From Methanocalculus sp. MSAO_Arc2 (GTDB lineage Archaea > Halobacteriota > Methanomicrobia > Methanomicrobiales > Methanocorpusculaceae), in assembly GCA_003838065.1 (NCBI GenBank), contig QZAC01000018.1, forward strand, positions 1-24,429: a DNA stretch of 24,429 nt, in the 5' to 3' direction. Of this stretch, positions 7,345-14,953 are shown one piece after another. The position numbers were made by a program, and so were the translations under genes. Positions within the stretch are counted from its first letter, which is position 1; every line of letters starts with the position of its first letter. The notes under the pieces are model-generated. The model ran no database searches. It saw only the letters and a program-made list of their open reading frames with translations, and was not told where the DNA came from.

Positions 7345-7554
7345 ATGGGTCGGGCTGATTGGTTTGCTCTCATCTTCGTCTTTGTTGGCGTGTGTATGAT
7401 CCTCGGTGCTTCAATTGTCGGTCTGCTGGCGCCTGGATACCTGATACCTTCTGCTCCTCTCATCCTGTATACCATCGCAATGGTCATAGCAATGGTGGCG
7501 ACAGTCGTTATTCCGGGTGTGTATATAAAAAAGCAGAACCAAAAGGGGGAATAA
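7345..7554 (+). CDS. Small two-helix membrane protein, unknown function
   Basis: 69 residues. Two strong hydrophobic helices are visible, about residues 7-28 and 38-58, joined by a short APGYLIPSAP loop, with a basic hydrophilic end (KKQNQKGE). No catalytic motif is present and I do not recognise the family. It is believable as a gene because its ATG directly follows the marC stop and its own stop is directly followed by the nitrilase ATG, with GGGGGA just upstream of that start. It may be a partner of MarC, by position only. Confidence 0.7.
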   Translation: MGRADWFALIFVFVGVCMILGASIVGLLAPGYLIPSAPLILYTIAMVIAMVATVVIPGVYIKKQNQKGE

Positions 7555-8352
7555 ATGGAGATCTGCTGTGCACAGATTGCATCGGTTTTTGAAGAACCTG
7601 ATACCAGTCTTGCAAAGGCGGAAAACGCCGTACAGATTGCGGTTGAGTCGGGCGCGGATCTCGTGGTGTTCCCGGAGCAGTTCCCGACCGGGTGGGACCC
7701 GGTATCAACACTTTTTTCAGAAGGTCCCGATGGGCCGATAGCCAGGCATTGGTGCAGGATTGCATGCGAATATGGTGCCTGGATAGTGGGCTCACACCGT
7801 GAGGAGGATAGATCTGGCATGAGAAACAGTGCATTTCTTGTCGCACCTGACGGCATGATAAAGGCACGGTATGCCAAACTCCACCTCTTCTCCCATGATG
7901 GAGAGGACCAGGTCTACATTGCTGGAGACGATCTGATCACCTTTTCCTGTTCTGGTGTGGAAATCGGGCTTGCCATCTGCTATGATCTCCGGTTTCCCGA
8001 ACTTTTTCGACGGTATGCAGAGAAAGGAGCAGAATGTATGGTAGTACCTGCTGCCTGGCCCTGCAGACGGCTGAACCATTTTCATCTCTTCGTGCGGGCA
8101 CGAGCGGTTGAAAACCAGTTCTTTGTCGCAGGGGTCTGCACGACCGGGTCGAATCCGGTTGATCAGTACTGTGGAGGGTCGCTTGTCGTGGGTCCGGATG
8201 GTGAGATCCTCTGCAGTGCAGGTGAAGAAGAATCTCTCATATCTGCTACCATTGATACGGATATGCTCAAACGTTATCGGAGACAATTTCCCGTCCAGAA
8301 GGATATACGGCATGATCTATTCCTGAATAAAGATACTCTAAAGCAGCATTGA
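7555..8352 (+). CDS. Carbon-nitrogen hydrolase (nitrilase superfamily)
   Basis: 265 residues, full length for a single nitrilase domain. The catalytic triad is visible: E41 in VVFPEQFP, K108 in ARYAKLHLF, and nucleophile C142 in GLAICYDLRFPELFR. A downstream AWPCRRLNHFHLFVRARAVENQ matches the family's RA-x-ENQ region. This places it in the omega-amidase/carbamoylase-like branches that hydrolyse non-peptide C-N bonds such as amides or carbamoyl groups; the substrate is not predictable. It is cytosolic, with no signal peptide. It is the last gene of the MarC-small protein-nitrilase chain; whether it acts on a compound moved by MarC is speculation. A 131-nt gap separates it from thrC. Confidence 0.85.
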   Translation: MEICCAQIASVFEEPDTSLAKAENAVQIAVESGADLVVFPEQFPTGWDPVSTLFSEGPDGPIARHWCRIACEYGAWIVGSHREEDRSGMRNSAFLVAPDGMIKARYAKLHLFSHDGEDQVYIAGDDLITFSCSGVEIGLAICYDLRFPELFRRYAEKGAECMVVPAAWPCRRLNHFHLFVRARAVENQFFVAGVCTTGSNPVDQYCGGSLVVGPDGEILCSAGEEESLISATIDTDMLKRYRRQFPVQKDIRHDLFLNKDTLKQH

Positions 8353-8451
8353 CGGAATTTGGCTCAATATGCGAGACTTCGTGGTCCCACTATATGCATA
8401 TCGGATTGTTGGTTTGTTTTCAGGTGTCGGGCAACCGGTCCCAGAACCCCT

Positions 8452-8461
8452 TCCTTAATAT
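8452..8461 (+). promoter_or_regulatory. Candidate TATA box of thrC (leaderless transcript)
   Basis: TCCTTAATAT/CCTTAATATC is centred about 27 nt before the thrC ATG at 8484, and no Shine-Dalgarno precedes that ATG, so the transcript may start at or next to the start codon. The rest of the 131-nt gap after the nitrilase gene shows nothing else convincing. Confidence 0.35.
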
Positions 8462-8483
8462 CTCTGGGCTCGAATTTGTAGGC

Positions 8484-9689
8484 ATGCATTGTCTCGCCTG
8501 TATCCATTGTAGACAGACATATTCTCCCGATACCATCCTGTATACCTGCCCGGCCTGCGGCCATCTGCTTGCCGTCGATTATGATCTTGATGCCGTGCAT
8601 ATCTCCCGATCTGATCTCTTTTCCCGGCCGCTTTCGGTCTGGCGGTACCGGGAGTTGCTGCCGGTGACCGTCCCTCCGGTAACCCTCTCTGAAGGGGGGA
8701 CACCACTCTACCATCTGAAGCGGATCGGGGAGTCGATTGGCCTTCCCCACCTGTATGCAAAACATGAAGGCATGAACCCGACGGGATCGTTTAAGGACAG
8801 GGGAATGACGGTCGGGGTTTCAATGGCGATTCAGCTTGATATGAAGATGGTTGCATGTGCAAGCACCGGAAACACGTCAGCGAGCCTTGCTGCCTATGCA
8901 GCCGCTGCCGGGATACCGGCAGTCGTTCTTTTACCGGCAGGAAAGGTAGCACTCGGGAAGGTTGCGCAGGCGCTTATGCATGGTGCGCGGGTCCTCTCGG
9001 TCGCAGGAAACTTTGACCGTACACTGGAGATGGTGCAGGAACTCTGTATCTCACATGGGATCTATCTCCTCAATTCTGTGAATCCATACCGGCTTGAAGG
9101 GCAGAAGACGATCGGATACGAAGTCATCGATCAGCTTGGTGTGGTTCCTGACCGGCTGGTGCTCCCGGTTGGAAATGCCGGCAATATCTCTGCGGTTTTT
9201 AAAGGTCTTTCTGAATGGAGGGATCTGGGCTGGATAGATTCCCTTCCTATGATGACCGGCATCCAGGCTGAGGGTTCTGCTCCCATCGTCCGGGCAATAC
9301 ATGAGAACCTTACAGAGGTGATCCCGGAAGCACATCCCGAAACGGTGGCAACAGCAATCAGGATCGGAGCACCAGTAAATGCCGAGAAAGCACTTATTGC
9401 AATCCGAAAGACCGGTGGCTGTGCCGCTTCTGTAAGCGATGATCAGATCCTCTCAATGCAGCGTGACCTTGCCCGGGTGGAGGGGATCGGTGTTGAACCG
9501 GCTTCAGCTGCTTCGGTTGCCGGGATCAGGCAGCTGGTTGAAATGGGTGCTATCGATTCAGACGAGCGGATCGTCTGTGTCGTAACCGGCCACCTGTTGA
9601 AAGATCCCCAGACGGTGATATCCCAATGCAATCCCCCAGAAGAGATAGACGCAACACTGCCTGCCTTGCTCTCTGCCTTGCGGCTCTGA
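8484..9689 (+). CDS. thrC: Threonine synthase
   Basis: 401 residues from the ATG at 8484. The frame is open back to 8349, but that part is not protein-like for the family, while MHCLACIHC begins the usual N-terminal zinc ribbon (C3/C6 or C6/C9 with C22 and C25). The enzyme is a fold-type II PLP enzyme converting O-phosphohomoserine to threonine. The PLP lysine is K104 in NPTGSFKDRGM, followed by ACASTGNTSASLAAY (phosphate/substrate site) and the PVGNAGNISAVFKG glycine loop that holds the cofactor phosphate. It is cytosolic and complete. Its last 64 nt overlap the start of the next gene in another frame. Confidence 0.93.
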   Translation: MHCLACIHCRQTYSPDTILYTCPACGHLLAVDYDLDAVHISRSDLFSRPLSVWRYRELLPVTVPPVTLSEGGTPLYHLKRIGESIGLPHLYAKHEGMNPTGSFKDRGMTVGVSMAIQLDMKMVACASTGNTSASLAAYAAAAGIPAVVLLPAGKVALGKVAQALMHGARVLSVAGNFDRTLEMVQELCISHGIYLLNSVNPYRLEGQKTIGYEVIDQLGVVPDRLVLPVGNAGNISAVFKGLSEWRDLGWIDSLPMMTGIQAEGSAPIVRAIHENLTEVIPEAHPETVATAIRIGAPVNAEKALIAIRKTGGCAASVSDDQILSMQRDLARVEGIGVEPASAASVAGIRQLVEMGAIDSDERIVCVVTGHLLKDPQTVISQCNPPEEIDATLPALLSALRL

Positions 9690-10240
9690 TCCTGTCTGTG
9701 CCCGCGGCAGCACTTGACGCTGAGTTCTCGATCTATGAGAATGGTACCGGCTATTCTGCAGCTATTGAGTTACAGGATGCAGATAGATATCAGTTCAATA
9801 GACCCGGGCTCCTTGGTGAGCCTGTGCCGACAACGGTTCGTGACATACGGCTCACCGATGCATCAGGTTCCGTTTCTTTTGAGCAGCCACGGGACTCTGA
9901 GATTACGTTTGCAAAAGGTGATTATCTTCTCCGGTATGAAGGAGATATAGAGGGCAATTCCTTTTCAGCTGTTCTTCATGAACCCTATAATGTGACAGTG
10001 CATCTCCCATCTGTCTTTAATATCAAAAATCCGCTCCTCGGGTACGTGAGCCGTGGCGGGAGCTCGCGCATCGAAGACAACAAGACGATAATCACCTGGG
10101 AATCAACTCGATATGTTGAGATCAGGTACTATGATGAGATCCGGGAGATCATCCTCATTGCTTTTGGAACGATCTGGATTGCACTGATGATAATCCTGCT
10201 CTTTGGATATTATTCAATGAGAGCACAATATAAAGAATAG
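9626..10240 (+). CDS. Exported, C-terminally anchored protein (DUF5803-like)
   Basis: 204 residues. A basic N-terminus (SPRRDRR) is followed by a hydrophobic core to about residue 28 and a small-residue cleavage-like site (PAAALDAEF), so it is probably exported. The middle is beta-rich and soluble. A single hydrophobic helix spans about residues 175-197, followed by a short basic tail, giving a type I topology with the soluble domain outside the cell. It resembles archaeal DUF5803 proteins, a family without known function; I hold that name with moderate confidence. The start overlaps thrC by 64 nt, but no later in-frame start preserves the signal peptide. Confidence 0.7.
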   Translation: MQSPRRDRRNTACLALCLAALILSVPAAALDAEFSIYENGTGYSAAIELQDADRYQFNRPGLLGEPVPTTVRDIRLTDASGSVSFEQPRDSEITFAKGDYLLRYEGDIEGNSFSAVLHEPYNVTVHLPSVFNIKNPLLGYVSRGGSSRIEDNKTIITWESTRYVEIRYYDEIREIILIAFGTIWIALMIILLFGYYSMRAQYKE

Positions 10241-10265
10241 AACTGGTTCTTCTCCATATTTCTGA

Positions 10266-10308
10266 AGGCCATTACTATCCAAAGGCTATCACACTACATG
10301 AATGGCCT
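10266..10308. repeat. 8-bp inverted repeat in the gap after the DUF5803-like gene
   Basis: AGGCCATT (10266-10273) and AATGGCCT (10301-10308) are perfect inverted arms 27 nt apart; a third GGCC lies at 10326-10329 next to a TATA-like AATATAAT (10331-10338). It could be a hairpin ending the upstream transcript or a regulator site for a forward transcript. Nothing else is recognisable between 10241 and 10440. Confidence 0.3.
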
Positions 10309-10440
10309 CAAAATTGCTATTGTTTGGCCAATATAATGAAAAAGGACGTAATACCTTCCCAACATTCACGTCAATTGCTCCAGCCTCAGGCTTTCAGAGA
10401 AGTAGTGGTAGAAGAGTCAGAGACAGGCATGGAGTTACGT

Positions 10441-10790
10441 TAGAGAGGGACTCTGATATTTGCGTATCAGAAACTCCCCACCGCCCCCTCCCCGTCCGCA
10501 ATGCTTCGCAAGGGAGGTTGAGCTGTGTGATGGTTGTACTGGGTTGTACTGTGTGGCCGCAGTTGCTAGCGCGGGAGGGGCGGGAATGCTCCGGGGGCTT
10601 CCAGAGGAGATATGCCCCGATTCTACGAATCGTCCTGACGGATTGCTCTTTCGAGCAAGGGCTTATCACCTCTGTCCGCCTGATCCCTTCGCTTACCCCG
10701 CCCCCCGATACCCGCGCCGCACCTGCTTTTGTCACTCTTCATGATCGCGTTGTTGTAATGGGATCTCGAACGGGATCAATCCCAGGTTCC
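10441..10790 (-). ncRNA. Candidate structured RNA or palindromic mobile repeat, unknown class
   Basis: This part of the 633-nt gap between two convergent genes is GC-rich and dense in exact stems. The clearest is a nested junction: CAGAGG/CCTCTG (10602-10607 with 10669-10674) encloses GCCC/GGGC (10614-10617 with 10659-10662), which encloses CGATTC/GAATCG (10618-10623 with 10627-10632, 3-nt loop) and TTGCTC/GAGCAA (10643-10648 with 10653-10658). Helices abut without gaps, as in a three-way junction. On the reverse strand the last loop is GAAA, a GNRA tetraloop, so that strand is preferred. Further stems are TCTGATA/TATCAGA (10452-10458 with 10465-10471), CCTCCC/GGGAGG (10487-10492 with 10512-10517) and TGGGAT/ATCCCA near 10759-10792. 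I could not match RNase P, SRP or a known riboswitch. It may equally be a dispersed extragenic palindrome. Forward and reverse reading frames here are not protein-like. Confidence 0.35.
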
Positions 10791-10858
10791 GAAGAATTCA
10801 GGAAAAAACCCTCGCGATCAGAATTCTGGAGAAGAGTCATAAAACTGTTCACCAGCTC

Positions 10859-10865
10859 AAAAAAA
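10859..10865 (-). terminator. Poly-T terminator of the por operon
   Basis: Seven consecutive T on the reverse strand start nine nt after the porB stop, preceded by GC-rich CCGCCAC. This fits the oligo-T termination signal of archaea. A second run of six T on that strand lies at 10803-10808 as a possible backup. Confidence 0.5.
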
Positions 10866-10873
10866 GTGGCGGT

Positions 10874-11755
10874 TTAGAGATCTATTCCAAATTTTGCAGC
10901 GTTTGCATCTGCTATCGCCTGTATTTTGGCAATCTCTTCGAGGTTTTTTTGTGGTTTGAAGAGATGGCGGAACCGTTTTTGAACAGAGAGGTATTCTTCA
11001 ACCGGCTTCCGCTTCACCTTCTTGGCCTTCTTGACTGTCCCGTTTACCATCTCGTAGTTGACCCAGAGTCCTGTCTCAACAGCGAGTTTTCCAACTGCTA
11101 TCGTCTGGTGGCCTTCAAACCCCCAGCCGGTACAACAGGGTGCATGCACCTGGATATAGCAGGCACCCGGGGTATTGACGGCAGTCTCGACCTTCTTCAT
11201 GAGATCAGTTGGGTATGCCATGGTTGCTGTTGCAACATATGGGGAGCCGTGTGCTGCCAGAATGGCAGGTACATCCTTCTTCTGGTGTTTATTACCCATG
11301 GAACAGGCACCTGCCGGGCTTGTAGAGGTGCTTGCATCAAAAGGTGTTGCACCGGATCGCTGAATGCCGGTGTTCATATATGCCTCATTGTCATAGCAGA
11401 TGTAGGTGATGTCGTGGTTGCGTTCAAAGGCGCCGGAAAGACACAGCATCCCGATATCGACGGTGGCACCGTCTCCACCGATGACAAGAACCTTTTCATT
11501 TCTTCCCTGTTTTTTGAGTGAAGATTCGATCCCCGATGCGACGGCAGCGGCGTTTTCGAAGAGGGAATGGATCCATGGCACCTTCCAGGCGGTCTCTGGA
11601 TATGGTGTTGTGAAGACCTCAAGACAGCCGGTCGGCGATACCACGATGACATCTTCTCCTGCTCCCTTGAGGATCATTCGAACTGCAGTTGCTGCGCCGC
11701 ACCCACCGCAGGCACGGTGGCCGCATTCGAAATTCTCTATTGTTCTGTCAACCAT
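10874..11755 (-). CDS. porB: Pyruvate:ferredoxin oxidoreductase, beta subunit (TPP-binding)
   Basis: 293 residues. Cysteines C11, C16 and C19 near the N-terminus, with C207 in the HAPCCTGW segment, are the ligands of the proximal 4Fe-4S cluster typical of PorB. The thiamine-pyrophosphate/Mg motif starts with GGDGA (93-97) and continues to the YDNEAYMNTG segment. The enzyme reversibly joins acetyl-CoA, CO2 and reduced ferredoxin to make pyruvate; in autotrophic methanogens it runs in the biosynthetic direction. It is the last gene of porCDAB, with its ATG directly after the porA stop, and is followed by an oligo-T terminator. PorB rather than a 2-ketoglutarate or 2-ketoisovalerate enzyme is supported by the four-subunit order and sizes. 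Confidence 0.92.
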   Translation of the reverse strand: MVDRTIENFECGHRACGGCGAATAVRMILKGAGEDVIVVSPTGCLEVFTTPYPETAWKVPWIHSLFENAAAVASGIESSLKKQGRNEKVLVIGGDGATVDIGMLCLSGAFERNHDITYICYDNEAYMNTGIQRSGATPFDASTSTSPAGACSMGNKHQKKDVPAILAAHGSPYVATATMAYPTDLMKKVETAVNTPGACYIQVHAPCCTGWGFEGHQTIAVGKLAVETGLWVNYEMVNGTVKKAKKVKRKPVEEYLSVQKRFRHLFKPQKNLEEIAKIQAIADANAAKFGIDL

Positions 11756-12910
11756 TTACAACAACTCCTCACGCAGTCCATAGAACATATCCCCGCTTCC
11801 CTTCTCTGCAAGGTCCACAACTGCCTTGATATCTTTCTTCCTGATGTCACGTCCCCCAAGGCCAATGATATAGTCATAGACATCGATATCTGACCCATAG
11901 AGTACGTCTTTTATCTCAAGTCCAACAGCACCTTTCGATCCTAGCGATATGTTTTTATCGAGTATGGCCACCGTCCTGACATGAGAGAGGGCTTCTGCAA
12001 TCTCATCTCCTGGAAATGGTCGGAAACAACGGATCTTCAGGAGACCCACCTTCTTGCCTTCTGCACGCATTTCATCGATTGCATCTTTAACGGTTCCACA
12101 GACCGACCCCATTGCAACAAGTGCGATCTCGGCATCCTCCAGGTGATAGCCTTCGATGAGTGCGGAATAGTCACGCCCAAAATGCTCTCCAAAGAGGGCT
12201 CCGTATTTCATGATGGCCTCTTTTGCCCTGAGCATTGCCTGCTGTGTCTCATACCGGAACTCAAGGTAATAGTCGGGTGTGGCGTACATCCCAAATGAGA
12301 TTGGATCCTGTGCATCAAGCCTCTGGTATGGGTTGAATGCCGGCAGGTATGCATCGATCTCTTCCTGTGTCGGGATCTCGACTGGTTCATAGGTGTGCGA
12401 GAGGATGAATCCATCGAAACAGACGAATGCAGGCAGAAGGATTGCATGGTCTTCACAGACCCGATATGCAAGAATGTGAAGGTCAAATGCCTCCTGGTTA
12501 TCTTCCGCATAGAATTGAATCCACCCCGAATCACGAAGCGATATCGAGTCCTGCTGGTCGTTCCAGATCGAAAGCGGTGCGCTCATTGCACGGTTTGCGA
12601 TCGTCATGACAATTGGAAGACGCATACCTGCTGCATTGAAGCAGACTTCATACATAAGGGCAAGTCCCTGGGATGTCGTTGCCGAGTATGTCCTTGATCC
12701 GGCTGCTGATGCCCCGATACATGCGGAGAGTGCGGAAAATTCGCTCTCAACACAGATATAATCAGCATCAACCTTGCAGTCAGCTACCATCTGGGCAAGT
12801 GCCTCGACGATATGGGTCTGGGGAGTGATCGGGTATGCGGAGATGACCTGCGGCCTGCAGAGCCGGGCCGCTTCTGCAACAGCGTGTGATCCCTCAAGTA
12901 TCTCTTTCAT
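11756..12910 (-). CDS. porA: Pyruvate:ferredoxin oxidoreductase, alpha subunit
   Basis: 384 residues, the usual length of PorA. The N-terminus has the pyrimidine-binding domain signature SAYPITPQTHIVE (about 24-36) followed by the ESEFSALSACIGASAAGSRT region, where the glutamate activates thiamine. The stretch ATTSQGLALMYE and the MSAPLSIWNDQQDS loop are also typical of the family and contact the substrate side. The C-terminal domain (from about residue 250) is the transketolase C-terminal-like domain. The gene sits between porD and porB with no spacing on either side, so subunits are likely made in coupled stoichiometry. Confidence 0.93.
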   Translation of the reverse strand: MKEILEGSHAVAEAARLCRPQVISAYPITPQTHIVEALAQMVADCKVDADYICVESEFSALSACIGASAAGSRTYSATTSQGLALMYEVCFNAAGMRLPIVMTIANRAMSAPLSIWNDQQDSISLRDSGWIQFYAEDNQEAFDLHILAYRVCEDHAILLPAFVCFDGFILSHTYEPVEIPTQEEIDAYLPAFNPYQRLDAQDPISFGMYATPDYYLEFRYETQQAMLRAKEAIMKYGALFGEHFGRDYSALIEGYHLEDAEIALVAMGSVCGTVKDAIDEMRAEGKKVGLLKIRCFRPFPGDEIAEALSHVRTVAILDKNISLGSKGAVGLEIKDVLYGSDIDVYDYIIGLGGRDIRKKDIKAVVDLAEKGSGDMFYGLREELL

Positions 12911-13171
12911 CTATTTCTCCTCCTTCTCCATATTGATCGCTTCTCCAGGACACTCTTCTGCGCAGAGGCCGCACCCCTTGCAGTAGTCGAGATCAGGGCG
13001 ATAGTCTTTTTCATCAATGTTCTGTACACACCCTTCCGGGCAGATCAGCGCACAGAGTTCACACCCGGTACACTTCTCCTTATCATAGATCGGATAGAAG
13101 ACTCGCCACGATCCGGTCCTGTTGTCACGAGCTTTGCCCGGCCGTGCTGTGCATCCGATATTTAACGGCAT
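12911..13171 (-). CDS. porD: Pyruvate:ferredoxin oxidoreductase, delta subunit (2 x 4Fe-4S ferredoxin)
   Basis: 86 residues. Two classical CxxCxxCxxxC motifs are present: C34, C37, C40, C44 and C64, C67, C70, C74, each followed by proline-containing or glycine-containing family residues. They hold the two 4Fe-4S clusters that carry electrons between the catalytic thiamine site and external ferredoxin. The ATG overlaps the porC stop by one nucleotide (TAATG) and the stop directly abuts the porA start. The acidic end (MEKEEK) is typical. Confidence 0.94.
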   Translation of the reverse strand: MPLNIGCTARPGKARDNRTGSWRVFYPIYDKEKCTGCELCALICPEGCVQNIDEKDYRPDLDYCKGCGLCAEECPGEAINMEKEEK

Positions 13172-13716
13172 TATGCACTCCCTCCCTGCACCATATCGTA
13201 TGCTCTCCTCGAGGCCCGGATGTTTGTATCGGCAAGTTTGCCCTCAAATCGTGAACGGACTGCATTCTCAAGTGCAGAAAACTCTATTTCACCTGTAGCC
13301 GCGGCAAAAGCACCCATCAGGGCGGTGTTTGTGATCGGCAGCCCCAGCTCTTCAAGTGCGATTTTGGTTGCGTCGATGGCAATCACCCTGACACCTTCCG
13401 GTGCCCTGTCATCTCCAGCCTTCTCGGTGTTGATGATCGCAATGCCTCCTGGCTTCATTCCGGCAAAGACATTGACGTCTCGTATCAGGGTGCTGTCCTG
13501 TACAATGATGTAATCTGGTTCATATACCTGGTTTCTGAGTCTGATCTTTTCGTTACTGAACCTGACAAACGCCTGAACGGGTGCACCACGTCGTTCGACA
13601 CCAAAGGCGGGGAAGGCCTGGACATAAACACCACCGGCAAACGCAGCAACTGCGATCAGTTCGGCCGCGGTGACGGAGCCCTGCCCCCCTCTTCCATGGA
13701 TGCGTAATTCTCTCAA
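13171..13716 (-). CDS. porC: Pyruvate:ferredoxin oxidoreductase, gamma subunit
   Basis: 181 residues from a TTG at 13716. I prefer this to the ATG at 13752 because GAGGT (13728-13724) sits seven nt before the TTG, the family begins at RELRIHGRGGQGS, and the ATG lies inside the probable TATA box. GRGGQGSVTAAEL (8-20) and the VERRGAPVQAFVR segment are the conserved parts of the gamma domain, which contributes to CoA/ferredoxin interaction. It is the first gene of porCDAB. Confidence 0.92.
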   Translation of the reverse strand: MRELRIHGRGGQGSVTAAELIAVAAFAGGVYVQAFPAFGVERRGAPVQAFVRFSNEKIRLRNQVYEPDYIIVQDSTLIRDVNVFAGMKPGGIAIINTEKAGDDRAPEGVRVIAIDATKIALEELGLPITNTALMGAFAAATGEIEFSALENAVRSRFEGKLADTNIRASRRAYDMVQGGSA

Positions 13717-13750
13717 GAAAAAAACCTCATATGATCTTACACGATTAATC

Positions 13751-13760
13751 ATATAAATTT
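13751..13760 (-). promoter_or_regulatory. Candidate TATA box of the porCDAB operon
   Basis: AAATTTATAT on the reverse strand is centred about 26 nt before 13729, which places transcription start just ahead of the GAGGT Shine-Dalgarno and gives a leader of only about a dozen nt. A second reverse TATA-like tract, GTTTAAAAAT, lies at 13880-13871 and could drive a longer leader. Confidence 0.45.
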
Positions 13761-13764
13761 ACGG

Positions 13765-14033
13765 AATGGGGTTTGATGTCCATTGTCAGGTTATGCGATG
13801 AATCCATGATGTATTGGGTAAACACGGGCAGGTGATTGACGATTCAGGCATTCGTTTGGAATGCTCACTGATTTTTAAACGTTTTGGGAGATGAGTTGTC
13901 GCTTCTTTCCCGGGAATGGGAGGCTTTTCCATTTTTGTGATGGCCGTTCCTTCACTATGTGGAACACAACCTATTCAGCTGTATCCTTGATAGTTTGTCC
14001 GTCCAAATGAAAGATGGGAGGGCTGGATATCTC
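13765..14033. other. Intergenic region between porC and marker protein 12
   Basis: No gene is visible. It holds a hairpin GCATTC/GAATGC with loop GTTTG (13848-13864), a TATA-like tract on the reverse strand (13880-13871), and a perfect 10-bp palindrome TTCCCGGGAA (13907-13916). Together these could be a control region for the por operon, but no known regulator motif is recognised. Confidence 0.3.
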
Positions 14034-14915
14034 CTAAAATACTTGTGTATTCACTGAAATGCCGATTATCTCTCGTTTCCCGCCTGCGATGTCCTGAGCA
14101 ATCATCGAAAGCCCTCGTGCTGCTGCCCATTCGTCATAGACGGTAATTGTGCGTCCGAGGAGTGACTGCACCTCGTCTGCGATTTTTGGGGCACAGGATC
14201 CGGCAAGGGCGATATCGGCATCCGGTGCGAGCATGAGCATCGATGCGATCTCCATAGCAGCAAACATTGCGATAGTCTGCGTGTGCTCTTCTTCTGGCAT
14301 GGTAGAGGAGACGCCTGCGTGCATGAAGGCTTCATTTGCGGTCTCACGACCTGCATCAACCCTCCGGATAGCGTCGACATCGAGTGCCCCGTGCCGGGTC
14401 CCGGGGGCGAAGATACATGCATCGAATGCCCCGATTATCCGGCCATTTCTGACAAGCAGTGTGACCGTATTGGAGCTTACATCAGATACGATGAAGGTAT
14501 TTCCAAGGTCTTTAGAAATACCATATGCGATTCCGATCTTCTCCGGGCTCGCCTGGTGGGAATATGCTTTGAATCTGGGATCGGTATCAGATCCACGGTG
14601 GATACCCGGGATGGCAACAGTCGGTATGCCGGATCTGGCAACTTCGTCAAACACCTGTGTCCCACCACCAATATGTTCGCCGGCACCGTCCCGGGTCACG
14701 ATACCACGGTTTTGAAGGCGGCTGATATCTGTAATGGCTGTGAAGTTGTCGCCCATTGAGTAGCAGAGGGCGATACCCTCAATCTCATCAATTGGAGCGA
14801 TTTGTGTAAGGTCATGTATGCAAAATGTCCGTGCCTCTCTACGGCTCATCTTGAATGTAACGGTTGCTGAGGCAAAACGAATTGCAGTTGTTCCATGATC
14901 GATGCCGATGAACAT
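14034..14915 (-). CDS. Methanogenesis marker protein 12 (ASKHA-fold, UPF0285)
   Basis: 293 residues from the ATG at 14915; an in-frame ATG at 14939 would add eight residues but leaves almost no room for a promoter, and family members begin MFIGIDHGTTAIRF. That start is the phosphate-1 loop of the acetate/sugar kinase-Hsp70-actin fold. A second conserved stretch, FIVSDVSSNTVTLLVRNG, is the phosphate-2 equivalent, and ALAGSCAPK near residue 238 is the adenosine-site region. The family is nearly confined to methanogens; its function is not settled. A reverse-strand TATACA near 14950 would give a leader of about 10 nt. Confidence 0.88.
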   Translation of the reverse strand: MFIGIDHGTTAIRFASATVTFKMSRREARTFCIHDLTQIAPIDEIEGIALCYSMGDNFTAITDISRLQNRGIVTRDGAGEHIGGGTQVFDEVARSGIPTVAIPGIHRGSDTDPRFKAYSHQASPEKIGIAYGISKDLGNTFIVSDVSSNTVTLLVRNGRIIGAFDACIFAPGTRHGALDVDAIRRVDAGRETANEAFMHAGVSSTMPEEEHTQTIAMFAAMEIASMLMLAPDADIALAGSCAPKIADEVQSLLGRTITVYDEWAAARGLSMIAQDIAGGKREIIGISVNTQVF

Positions 14916-14953
14916 AATGATACTTAATGGTCTATCCATCCTAATAGTGTATA

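Noticed and set aside
10600..10680. RNase P RNA, suggested by GGGCTTAT at 10659-10666
   Set aside because: The paired conserved ACAGAA and the 5' GAGGAAAGTCC region are absent on that strand. SRP RNA was also rejected because the helix 8 GGAA/AGCA core is missing.
10302..10877. A 191-codon forward frame across the gap before porB
   Set aside because: It runs through the stem-rich segment, has no family-like motif and no Shine-Dalgarno, and a competing reverse frame is equally open, as expected for GC-rich non-coding DNA.
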